Shown piece by piece: positions 7,122-14,646 of a DNA stretch of 15,757 bases. Made by a program: the position numbers and the translations under genes. Source of the stretch: Pirellulales bacterium (GTDB lineage Bacteria > Planctomycetota > Planctomycetia > Pirellulales > JAICIG01); contig JAICIG010000158.1 in the NCBI GenBank assembly GCA_025924495.1, positions 1 through 15,757 on the forward strand, given 5' to 3'. Position 1 is the stretch's first letter. Every line of letters starts with the position of its first letter. The notes below the pieces were generated by a model, which was not told the origin of the DNA, did no database searches, and saw only the letters and a list, made by a program, of their open reading frames with translations.

Positions 7122-9147
7122 GGATGCGGCTGCGCGCCGCGGGCGTAAGGAACGACGTCTTGGCAGCAAGAAATCGCGCGAGCGCAAGCGTCGGCATTTC
7201 GAGTCGCTCGAACAACGGATTGCATTGACAACCAATGTGGAATCGTTCGACGGCACGGGCAACAATCTGTTGCATACGTCATGGGGCAGCGATAACACGC
7301 AGTTGTTGCGCATCGCGCCGGCGCAATACGGCGATGGCATCTCCAGCCCGGCCGGCGCCAACCGGCCCAGTGCGCGACTGATCAGCGACGTCGTGTCGGC
7401 CCATCCGGCGGGCGATGTCACGAACAATCGCGATATGACCGCCATGATGTACGCGTTTGGTCAGTTTCTGGACCACGACATTGATCTTACGCCCAGCGCG
7501 ACTCCCGAGCAGAGCTTCAACGTCGCCGTGCCGGCGGGCGATCCTTGGTTCGATCCGCAGGGAACCGGCACGCAGGTAATCCCGCTCGACAGGTCGTTAT
7601 ATGACACATCGACCGGAACCTCGGCCGCCAACGTCCGACAGCAGCTCAATACGATCACGTCGTTCATCGACGGATCGCAGATTTATGGATCGACGGCCGA
7701 TCGGGCCGCCGCGTTGCGAACGTTCTCCGGCGGCCATCTGAAAACCAGCGCCGGCGATTTGCTGCCCTTCAACACGGCCGGCTTGCCGAACGCCAACGAC
7801 GCCCAGCTTGTGCCCGATAGCCAGTTGTTCCTGGCCGGCGACGTGCGGGCCAATGAGAACATCGAACTCTTGGCGATGCAGACGATCTTCATGCGAGAGC
7901 ACAACCGCATCGCCGATCAGATCGCCAAGGATCATCCAGGCATGTCGGACGAGGCCATTTACCAACAGGCTCGGCGCACCGTGATTGCCGAATTGCAGGC
8001 TATCACTTTCAATGAATTCCTGCCCGCCCTGTTGGGGCCAAATGCCATCAAGCCCTACACCGGCTATAAGCCGAACGTGAACCCCGATATTGCTAATGAG
8101 TTCTCGACCGGCGCCTTCCGCTTCGGTCACAGCATGCTCGGCAGCGATATTGAGTTCCTCGACAATCAAGGCAATCCGGTGCACGACCCGGTGCTACTGC
8201 GCGACGCGTTCTTTAATCCCGGCGTCCTTGAGCAAACGGGCATCGATCCGATTCTGAAGTACCTGGCCTCCGACCGGGCCGAAGAAATCGACACGAAGGT
8301 CATCGACGATGTGAGGAACTTCTTGTTTGGCCAGCCAGGACAGGGAGGTTTTGATCTGGCGTCGCTGAACATCCAGCGCGGCCGAGACCACGGCTTAGCG
8401 GACTACAACACGGTTCGCGCCGCCTACGGCTTGCCGCGCGTGCATCAGTTTTCCGACATCACGTCCGATCCCGCGCTGCAGCAGCAGCTCAAGCAGCTCT
8501 ACGGCAGCGTGGACAATATCGATTTGTGGGTCGGGGGTCTGGCCGAAGACCATGTGCCGGGCGGCAGCGTCGGTCCGCTCTTCGCACGGATCATTGCCGA
8601 CCAATTTACGCGCTTGCGCGATGGAGATCGCTTCTGGTACCAGAACCAGTTCTCTCCAGCCGAGGCGCGGCAAATCGACCAGACCACGTTGGCCGATATC
8701 ATCCGCCGCAATTCGGAAGTGTCGAATCTGCAGCCCAACGTGTTCTTCCTGCATGCTTCGATCTCTGGCCAGGTGTTTAACGACGCCAACGCCGATGGCC
8801 GGCGAGAGCCGATCGAGCAAGGCTTGAAAGGCGTCACGGTTCAGTTGCTCGACAGCGCCGGCAATGTCGTGGCGACCACTCAGACCGACGCCCAGGGACT
8901 GTATCACTTCGACCACCTCGATTTGGGAACGTATCAGGTGGTAATTACGGCTCCGGCAGGCGGAACGCAAACCACCCCGGCGCCGAAACCCATCGCCATT
9001 ACGCGCGGCATGGATGTCGGGCACATCGATTTCGGCGTGAGCGGTCTGTCGACGAAGCCGCAACCGAGGCCCACTCCGGCGCCCTCGCCTGTTCCGCCGC
9101 CAATGCCGCCCCAGCAATTGGGCGGAATGCTGCGTCCGTTGCACTAA
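7099..9147 (+). CDS. Animal-type haem peroxidase with SdrD-B-like C-terminal domain
   Basis: I choose the ATG at 7099 (GGGAG at 7086-7090) over the TTG at 7084; this gives 682 residues. Residues 31-44 carry a basic stretch and FESLEQRIALT, resembling the planctomycete LEPR-XLL export-associated element. Residues about 58-552 are a peroxidase of the myeloperoxidase/peroxinectin superfamily. GQFLDHD gives Q122, the haem-linking D125, distal H126 and calcium ligand D127. GDVRANE gives R250 and E253, matching the catalytic Arg and second haem-linking Glu. REHNRIA follows, and RFGH gives proximal H344. NIQRGRDHG is also present. All key residues are intact, so an active enzyme oxidising halides or organic substrates with peroxide is likely. 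Residues about 554-646 form an SdrD-B/Cna-B-like beta domain, then a Pro-rich tail. Export is inferred; the true substrate is unknown. Confidence 0.93.
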   Translation: MGAFNWAEDAAARRGRKERRLGSKKSRERKRRHFESLEQRIALTTNVESFDGTGNNLLHTSWGSDNTQLLRIAPAQYGDGISSPAGANRPSARLISDVVSAHPAGDVTNNRDMTAMMYAFGQFLDHDIDLTPSATPEQSFNVAVPAGDPWFDPQGTGTQVIPLDRSLYDTSTGTSAANVRQQLNTITSFIDGSQIYGSTADRAAALRTFSGGHLKTSAGDLLPFNTAGLPNANDAQLVPDSQLFLAGDVRANENIELLAMQTIFMREHNRIADQIAKDHPGMSDEAIYQQARRTVIAELQAITFNEFLPALLGPNAIKPYTGYKPNVNPDIANEFSTGAFRFGHSMLGSDIEFLDNQGNPVHDPVLLRDAFFNPGVLEQTGIDPILKYLASDRAEEIDTKVIDDVRNFLFGQPGQGGFDLASLNIQRGRDHGLADYNTVRAAYGLPRVHQFSDITSDPALQQQLKQLYGSVDNIDLWVGGLAEDHVPGGSVGPLFARIIADQFTRLRDGDRFWYQNQFSPAEARQIDQTTLADIIRRNSEVSNLQPNVFFLHASISGQVFNDANADGRREPIEQGLKGVTVQLLDSAGNVVATTQTDAQGLYHFDHLDLGTYQVVITAPAGGTQTTPAPKPIAITRGMDVGHIDFGVSGLSTKPQPRPTPAPSPVPPPMPPQQLGGMLRPLH

Positions 9148-9155
9148 AAAGGATT

Positions 9156-9198
9156 GCCACGGTCGGGCTCGGTCTTCAGGATCGGGCCCGACCATGGC
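9156..9198 (+). terminator. Hairpin after the peroxidase gene, possible terminator
   Basis: GGTCGGGC at 9161-9168 pairs with GCCCGACC at 9186-9193. After one C/A mismatch, GCCA at 9156-9159 pairs with TGGC at 9195-9198, giving 12 pairs around a 17-base loop. It begins 9 bases after the peroxidase stop. No run of T follows, so it may be a processing or stability hairpin, or a terminator without a U tract. Confidence 0.45.
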
Positions 9199-9301
9199 TG
9201 GGGCGGACATCGCAGGTCCAATCAGCACACTCCTGGTTTCGGACGAACGTACAAGCTAGGCTTAGAAGACACGCTGTTTCATCCCCCGCGAACTCGCCCG
9301 T

Positions 9302-9955
9302 ATGCGAATTCTGGTCATCGAAGACGAACCCGACCTGCGCCGCATCGTCGGTCGGGCGTTGGCCGAAGAAGGCTATACGGTCGACTCGGCGGCGAACGGC
9401 GAGGAAGGGCTGACGAAGGCCAAAATCTACGACTACGACGCGATCGTGCTCGACCTGATGTTGCCGCGCATCAACGGTTGGGACTTGCTGCGCGAGCTGC
9501 GGCGTAAAAAAGCGACTCCGGTCTTAATCGTCACCGCCCGCGACGCTTTGCAAGATCGCGTTCTGGGTCTCGATATCGGCGGCGACGATTATCTGGTCAA
9601 GCCCTTCGAGTTGAAGGAATTGCAGGCTCGCTTGCGAGCGCTGATCCGCCGCTCGGCGGGAAAAACGAAGTCGTTGATTGAGCTGGGAGACGTAGCGATT
9701 GACACCGCGGCCAGAACCGTGGCGAAGCAAGGCGAGCTCGTTCCACTGACCGCCCGCGAATATGCGTTGGTCGAATACCTGGCGCTGCACCGCCGCCAAC
9801 TCGTCACCCGAACGATGATTTACGACCAGATCTTCGCTGACAACGACGACACGTTTTCAAACCTGATTGAGGTCTATATTTCCAACTTGCGAAAGAAGCT
9901 GGGCAAAGAATTCATCGCCACGCGCCGCGGGCAAGGGTACATGATCGATGTTTAG
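9302..9955 (+). CDS. OmpR/PhoB-family response regulator
   Basis: This 217-residue regulator has a receiver domain (residues 1-118) with the acidic pocket E7-D8, phosphoacceptor D51 in VLDLMLP, T78 in IVTARD and K100 in LVKPFE. A winged-helix DNA-binding domain follows (about 124-217), with LTAREYALVEYLALHRRQLVTR and an NLIEVYISNLRKKLG recognition-helix region, and a closing RGQGYMIDV. It should bind promoter DNA when phosphorylated by the kinase encoded next. The ATG at 9302 gives the canonical MRILVIEDE start, though no clear Shine-Dalgarno precedes it, so a leaderless or weak start is possible. The gene overlaps the kinase gene by 8 bases. Targets cannot be read from the sequence; the upstream EF-hand, YHYH and peroxidase genes are natural candidates. 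Confidence 0.95.
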   Translation: MRILVIEDEPDLRRIVGRALAEEGYTVDSAANGEEGLTKAKIYDYDAIVLDLMLPRINGWDLLRELRRKKATPVLIVTARDALQDRVLGLDIGGDDYLVKPFELKELQARLRALIRRSAGKTKSLIELGDVAIDTAARTVAKQGELVPLTAREYALVEYLALHRRQLVTRTMIYDQIFADNDDTFSNLIEVYISNLRKKLGKEFIATRRGQGYMIDV

Positions 9956-11618
9956 ATCGTTCCGGCGGCGAATCCTGGTCTGGCAATCGTTGACGCTGGT
10001 CGCGGTCGTGGGCTCGTTCGCCAGCCTGCTGTATTGGAACGTGCGATCGGCTCGGCTGGAAGAAGTCGATGCGCAGCTCGTCAGCGGCGCGCAGGTGCTC
10101 GCTGCGGGCTTGAGGGGTTTGCCGCCGCATGAGCTAAGCGGCGATCCGCCGCCGCGCGATGAAAGGGGCGCTCCTGACCGCCCTCGCAATTCAGACCGAG
10201 AAGCTGCGCGCGAATTCGATCGAAACCGGCCGCCTGATCGACGCCGCCCTCCGCCTCGCCGTCGTCCGCCTCTAGAAGACTTCGATCGTCCGCCTCGCGA
10301 AGACTTCGGACCTCCGCCTGACGATTTCGGTCCGCGGCCTCGTGAAGACTTCGAGCCGCCGCCGAGCCCCGAGCAAACACGACGCCATTCGGAACGCGTG
10401 ATTGCCGATCTGGCTTTGCCCGAAAGCTTGCAGACTCCTCCGGACGATCCGGCCGGCCCCGCATACTTTCTCATTTGGCGCGGCAGCGGCGATCGGCTTA
10501 AAGCATCGGCCGGGGCGCCGCGGATTGCGTTGGCCGACTTGCCGCGGAACCTGGCGGAAGGCGATTACGAATTCGAGCAGCGCCGCGACATCCGTGAGAT
10601 CGTGCTAGCTGGCCCCGGCGGCTCGCTGGTGCTGGTGGGGCGCCCCGTGGGACGCGAATTTCGCGAGCTGAATCAACTGGCTCTCCGCTTGGCGGTGATT
10701 GGCGTCGCGGTGACTTTGGCCGGCGCCTTTGGCGGCGCGGTGCTGGCTCGACACGTGGTGCGGCCGCTGGAGGAGATGAGTGCGACGGCGGCCGCCATTT
10801 CCGTCGCCAATCTGTCGCAGCGCATCAACCCGGCGACGTTCGATCTGGAATTGCAGAGTCTGGCGGGAACGTTGAACGAAACATTCGGTCGCTTGGAGGC
10901 GGCCTTCGAGCGGCAAAGCCGGTTCACGGCCGATGCCTCGCACGAGTTGCGCACTCCTTTATCGGTGTTAAGCAGTCACCTCGAGTTTGCGCTCAGTCGT
11001 GGGACCCTCGATGCCGACCAGCGCGAAACGCTCGAGGCTTGTCAGCGGGCCACTCGGCGGATGAAGTCGCTGGTCGACGCCTTGCTGCTCCTGGCTCGCG
11101 CCGATGCTGGCGGCTTGTCGCTCATTCGTCAGCCGTGCGATCTGGCAAGCATCGTCGAAGAGTGCGTCGACATGCTGCGGCCCTTGGCGGTAGAAAGAGG
11201 CGTCGCGTTGACGCTCCAGGCGGATGCCTGCGAAGTCGAGGCGGACCCGGCGCTGTTAGGGCAGTTGGTCATGAATTTGCTGACCAATGCCATTCATTAC
11301 AACCGCGCCGGCGGACGCGTGCTCGCATCGGTCAGCGCCGAAGGAGGCCAGGCAGTGCTTGTCGTCGAAGACTCGGGACAAGGGATTCCGCAGGCGGACC
11401 AGCCGCATTTGTTCGAGCGGTTCTATCGCGTCGACAAAGCCCGCTCCCGAGAGGACGGCGGGAACGGCCTGGGACTGTCGATCGTCAAGAGCATCGTCGA
11501 CGCCCATCACGGCGAGATCTGCGTGGCGAGCACGCCGGGCCAGGGCAGCCGCTTTACCGTCCGCTTGCCGCTGCATGCCGCAGCGCCAGCTCCGAGTTCA
11601 GAAGAAGCGGCCGTCTAG
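9948..11618 (+). CDS. HAMP-domain sensor histidine kinase with low-complexity sensor loop
   Basis: This 556-residue kinase has two membrane helices (about 9-30 and 247-268). They enclose an extracytoplasmic segment of some 215 residues. A HAMP linker (about 269-322), a phosphoacceptor box ADASHELRTPLS with H332, and an ATPase domain follow. The ATPase domain has an N-box (N443, N447), DSGQGI (475-480), ERFYRVD and GGNGLGLS (504-511). It should autophosphorylate and pass phosphate to the partner regulator. The first half of the sensor segment (about 65-145) is unusual: mostly Pro, Arg and Asp, with RRRPPPRRRPP and four EDF/DDF-type repeats. The second half looks like a folded domain. The start at 9948 lies 8 bases inside the regulator gene, so translation is likely coupled. 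The ligand is unknown; the charged loop suggests cation or polyanion sensing, which is inference. Confidence 0.94.
   Translation: MFRSFRRRILVWQSLTLVAVVGSFASLLYWNVRSARLEEVDAQLVSGAQVLAAGLRGLPPHELSGDPPPRDERGAPDRPRNSDREAAREFDRNRPPDRRRPPPRRRPPLEDFDRPPREDFGPPPDDFGPRPREDFEPPPSPEQTRRHSERVIADLALPESLQTPPDDPAGPAYFLIWRGSGDRLKASAGAPRIALADLPRNLAEGDYEFEQRRDIREIVLAGPGGSLVLVGRPVGREFRELNQLALRLAVIGVAVTLAGAFGGAVLARHVVRPLEEMSATAAAISVANLSQRINPATFDLELQSLAGTLNETFGRLEAAFERQSRFTADASHELRTPLSVLSSHLEFALSRGTLDADQRETLEACQRATRRMKSLVDALLLLARADAGGLSLIRQPCDLASIVEECVDMLRPLAVERGVALTLQADACEVEADPALLGQLVMNLLTNAIHYNRAGGRVLASVSAEGGQAVLVVEDSGQGIPQADQPHLFERFYRVDKARSREDGGNGLGLSIVKSIVDAHHGEICVASTPGQGSRFTVRLPLHAAAPAPSSEEAAV
10275..10364 (+). 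repeat. Four tandem repeats in the kinase sensor loop
   Basis: Four in-frame units of 24, 21, 24 and 21 bases begin at 10275, 10299, 10320 and 10344. Three start GAAGACTTC and the third starts GACGATTTC. They encode EDFDRPPR, EDFGPPP, DDFGPRPR and EDFEPPP, so each unit has two acidic residues, Phe, then a proline-rich end. The alternating lengths are consistent with duplication of a two-unit block of 45 bases. Confidence 0.75.
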
Positions 11619-11667
11619 CGCGAGCGAAAAACGATTCCTTTGCGGCGATTCGAGCGTATCATGCTGG

Positions 11668-11696
11668 GATTGCCGGCAGGGCGGCTGCCGGAAATC
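11668..11696 (+). other. Hairpin just upstream of the secreted GH123-like gene
   Basis: CCGGCAG at 11673-11679 pairs with CTGCCGG at 11685-11691 around a 5-base loop. After one G/A mismatch, GATT (11668-11671) pairs with AATC (11693-11696). The ribosome site GGGGAG (11702-11707) starts 5 bases after the stem. It may end transcription from the kinase gene or lie in the leader of the next gene; no T run is present. Confidence 0.4.
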
Positions 11697-11715
11697 ATCC
11701 TGGGGAGATTCTTGC

Positions 11716-14517
11716 ATGTCGCTCTGGATTTTACTGCTGGCCGTTTGCCTAACCGATGCGCCGGGATCGGCGTTTGCAGGCGAGGAGCAGGCCTTGCGCC
11801 TGCCGGTGACGCGCGATACGTGGTTTTCGAACGTCGGCCAGGAAGCCGACTGCAACCTGGGCGGCGCTTCCAAATTGAAGGTGAAGTCGATTCAAGAGAT
11901 GACTCTGATCGATTTCGATCCTGAGCCGCTGCGAGGCAGGGTGATCCGCCGGGCGACATTGCACGTGCGCCTGACCAGCCCCGAACCATTGCGTCGCATT
12001 ACCATTAGCAGTTTTGCAGCGCCGTGGGTGGAAGGGACTGCCGAAAGCTACGCACCGCAAGCCGGCAGCTCGACGCATCGTCATCGCGAGCATCCCGACG
12101 TCCCTTGGACTTTTCCTGGCAGCGATTTATGCGATGTCATTCTCGGCCGCAGCGGCACGCTCTGGCATTCCGCCGACTCGACGCCGCCCGACGAGAACGG
12201 CTGGCAGCAGATTCCCGTCGATCCGCGCGTGCTGGCCGCACGCACGGCCGGCATTAGTTACGGCTGCCTGGTTTTTGACGACACCGGATCGGAATGGACT
12301 CGCGAGGGGGAAAGATTTTCGCTCCGGCTCTTTCCCAACCGCTTCTTTGCCAGCCGCGAGGCGGGCGCTCAGCGCGCTCCTTACTTTACCGTGGAATTGG
12401 GAGACAAGGACGACCTTCCGCCCGAACCGCCCGAGGATCTTGCCTCCGATGCCGCCGATTTGCCCCCGGGCGAAGCCTATTTGACCTGGCAAACTCCGGC
12501 TGATCACGGTCCGGCCGGCGTCATCGGGTTCTTCGTAGAGATCGACGGCAAAGAGGTTCCGCGTTATTTGATCCCTGCAGCCGATGCATCGGGCAAGCGA
12601 GTTTCCATGCACCTGCGCGATTTGCCGTTGGCGCCGGGCGCCGAGGTCGTTGCCTCCATCTCAGCCGTTGATGCTGCCGGCAATCGCAGCGCCGCGGTCA
12701 ACAAGACCGTTCGCGTTTCCGACCGCCAACCGAAATCGCTGCCGGAATTTTCCTTGCCTGAGAAAGCTGCGGTCGGCCCGCTGCCTCGCCTCGGATTCGC
12801 TGAAATTGCCGTCGTCGACGCTCTGGACAAAGTGCAGCCAGTCAGCGGCGAACTAATTCCGCAGGAGCCGAACGGTTACCTGGCGAGCAATCATCTCTGG
12901 AACGCCAAGGCGCGGAAGATCGAGCTGTTCGCAGCCAAGAATGAGTTCGTCGATTTTCAATTGCTTGTGCGCGGTTCCCAGCAAAGCCTGCAAGTCGAAG
13001 CGTCGTTCGACGCATTCCCGGTCGACGCTGCTACCGGCCGCTTGCATTACGTAAAGACGCGGCGCGGCCTGCTTCCCGATCCCGTCTTGTCCGCCGACGC
13101 CGCTGTACGTGACGTCGACGACAATTCGCTCGCTGCTGCGGCCACGCGCGGCTATTTGGTTGAACTGTACGTGCCTCACGTCGCCAAAGCCGGAAAGCAT
13201 GAAGGCATGCTGAAACTGCGACTGGGAACGGATGAACTCGAGCTGCCGATTTCCTTGACGGTTTGGGATTTCACGCTGCCTGACTTCCTCAGTTTCTTGC
13301 CGGAGATGAATTGCTATGGCCTGCCGGCCAACGAGCGCGATTACTATCGGTTGGCGCATGTGCATCGGACGGTGCTCAATCGCGTGCCGTATCATCAGAA
13401 CGGCAGCATCGCGGAAGGCTGCGCCCCCAAGTGGGACGGCAGCCGCTTGAATTGGACCGCTTGGGATCGCCGGTTTGGCCCATACTTGGACGGTTCGGCC
13501 TTTGCCGATATGCCGCGAGCCAATGTGCCGCTGGAATGCTTTTACCTGCCGCTGCACGAGAATTGGCCGAGTCCGATCGAGGGCGCCTACAACGGCAGCT
13601 ACTGGGCCGATCAGGGTTTTCCGGCAAGCTATCGCGAGGCGTTCGTTTCCGCCTCGAGGCAAATGGCGGCGCATTTCGGCGAGCGCGGCTGGCGCGACAC
13701 GATCTTCCAGTGTTTTCTGAACGGCAAGAATAACTTCAAAGCCAACGGCTGGTCGCGCGGCTCATCCCCCTGGCTGCTGGATGAGCCGGCCAACTTCCAG
13801 GACTATTGGGCCTTGCGCTACTTCGGCCTCGCCTTTCATGAAGGGGCTTCTCAGGCCGACGCGGGCGCCAAGATGTTTTATCGCTGCGATATTTCGCGGC
13901 CCGAGTGGCAGCGAGACGTGCTGGACGGTTTGCTTGATTACAACGTCGTCGGGGGCGCCTTCCGCCGCTACCGGCGAATGGTGCTCGACCGCAAACAAGC
14001 AACAGGGCAGACGGTTGTCGAGTATGGTTCAACCAATGCGATCGAAGACAGCAACGTGCAGCCGGCCGGCTGGTGCGTCGACGCCTGGACGCTCGGCGCC
14101 GACGGCGTGCTGCCCTGGCAGACGATCGGCCGCGGCGAATCGTGGCGACAAGCAGATGCGCTAGCACTTTTCTATCCGAGCGGCAATCCAGAGGTCGCGC
14201 CGGCGCCCTCGTTGCGGCTCAAGGCTTATCGGCGCGGGCAGCAAGACGTCGAATACCTGACGCTCTGGATGGAGCTCACGCAACAACCTCGATGGGCGGT
14301 TGGCCAAGCGGTGCGTGAAGCGCTGGCACTAGTCGGCGAGCGACGAGGAACGGGTTTTCAAGGGGGCGAAGATGCGGGCGTGATTCAATACGCCAAGTTG
14401 CTTCCCGCCGACTTGTGGAAGTTGCGCATGCGGATTGGCCAGGAGCTTTCCCGCCGCCGCCCGGCCGCCTCGCGCCGGCTGGTAGAGTTCGCCGGGAGTT
14501 CTCACGCAGCGAACTGA
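11716..14517 (+). CDS. Secreted multidomain protein with DUF4091/GH123-like catalytic region
   Basis: I choose the ATG at 11716, preceded by GGGGAG (11702-11707). The frame is open further upstream, but that part lies inside the kinase gene. The 933-residue product has a signal peptide (cleavage near AFA, residue 21). A DNRLRE-type region follows (about 22-226), with TRDTWFSNVGQEADCNLGG opening and IDFD. Residues about 230-335 look like a fibronectin III domain (LTWQTPADHGPAGV, ISAVDAAGNRS). The C-terminal region (about 355-925) matches the DUF4091/GH123 pattern. It includes LLDEP with the acidic pair D689-E690, where GH123 enzymes place their catalytic Asp-Glu, and the closing RLKAYRRGQQDVEYL. 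GH123 enzymes cleave N-acetylgalactosamine-containing glycans by substrate-assisted catalysis. Whether this protein does so is inference. It appears to be a single gene, about 100 bases after the kinase. Confidence 0.85.
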   Translation: MSLWILLLAVCLTDAPGSAFAGEEQALRLPVTRDTWFSNVGQEADCNLGGASKLKVKSIQEMTLIDFDPEPLRGRVIRRATLHVRLTSPEPLRRITISSFAAPWVEGTAESYAPQAGSSTHRHREHPDVPWTFPGSDLCDVILGRSGTLWHSADSTPPDENGWQQIPVDPRVLAARTAGISYGCLVFDDTGSEWTREGERFSLRLFPNRFFASREAGAQRAPYFTVELGDKDDLPPEPPEDLASDAADLPPGEAYLTWQTPADHGPAGVIGFFVEIDGKEVPRYLIPAADASGKRVSMHLRDLPLAPGAEVVASISAVDAAGNRSAAVNKTVRVSDRQPKSLPEFSLPEKAAVGPLPRLGFAEIAVVDALDKVQPVSGELIPQEPNGYLASNHLWNAKARKIELFAAKNEFVDFQLLVRGSQQSLQVEASFDAFPVDAATGRLHYVKTRRGLLPDPVLSADAAVRDVDDNSLAAAATRGYLVELYVPHVAKAGKHEGMLKLRLGTDELELPISLTVWDFTLPDFLSFLPEMNCYGLPANERDYYRLAHVHRTVLNRVPYHQNGSIAEGCAPKWDGSRLNWTAWDRRFGPYLDGSAFADMPRANVPLECFYLPLHENWPSPIEGAYNGSYWADQGFPASYREAFVSASRQMAAHFGERGWRDTIFQCFLNGKNNFKANGWSRGSSPWLLDEPANFQDYWALRYFGLAFHEGASQADAGAKMFYRCDISRPEWQRDVLDGLLDYNVVGGAFRRYRRMVLDRKQATGQTVVEYGSTNAIEDSNVQPAGWCVDAWTLGADGVLPWQTIGRGESWRQADALALFYPSGNPEVAPAPSLRLKAYRRGQQDVEYLTLWMELTQQPRWAVGQAVREALALVGERRGTGFQGGEDAGVIQYAKLLPADLWKLRMRIGQELSRRRPAASRRLVEFAGSSHAAN

Positions 14518-14610
14518 GAATCATGCGGAGCCGCAAACGTCGGAGTGCAAGCATGTCGCTGCTAGCACCGACGGCAGAAGCGCTGCCTCGCCCGACTCGC
14601 CGCGCTACTG

Positions 14611-14616
14611 TATAAT
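14611..14616 (+). promoter_or_regulatory. Possible -10 element of the HhH gene
   Basis: TATAAT matches the bacterial sigma-70 -10 consensus exactly and stands out in GC-rich DNA. It lies 30 bases before the ATG at 14647, which fits a short leader. I find no good -35 at the expected spacing (around 14588-14593), so this is a partial promoter call. Confidence 0.4.
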
Positions 14617-14624
14617 TGTCCAGT

Positions 14625-14642
14625 AGCTCGTTGTCGCGAGCT
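14625..14642 (+). promoter_or_regulatory. Inverted repeat in the HhH gene leader
   Basis: AGCTCG (14625-14630) and CGAGCT (14637-14642) form a perfect 6-base inverted repeat around TTGTCG. It ends 4 bases before the start codon and begins 9 bases after the TATAAT. It could be an operator or a hairpin covering the ribosome site. No Shine-Dalgarno is otherwise evident there. Confidence 0.3.
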
Positions 14643-14646
14643 GCGC

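Noticed and set aside
11287..11715. Upstream extension of the secreted GH123-like protein by 143 codons.
   Set aside because: This stretch overlaps the conserved ATPase domain of the kinase in another frame, would bury the signal peptide, and lacks recognisable sequence. The ATG at 11716 has a ribosome site and starts the signal peptide.
12853..13674. A 273-codon minus-strand frame inside the secreted protein gene.
   Set aside because: It is a mirror frame of a conserved domain in high-GC DNA, with no recognisable motif.
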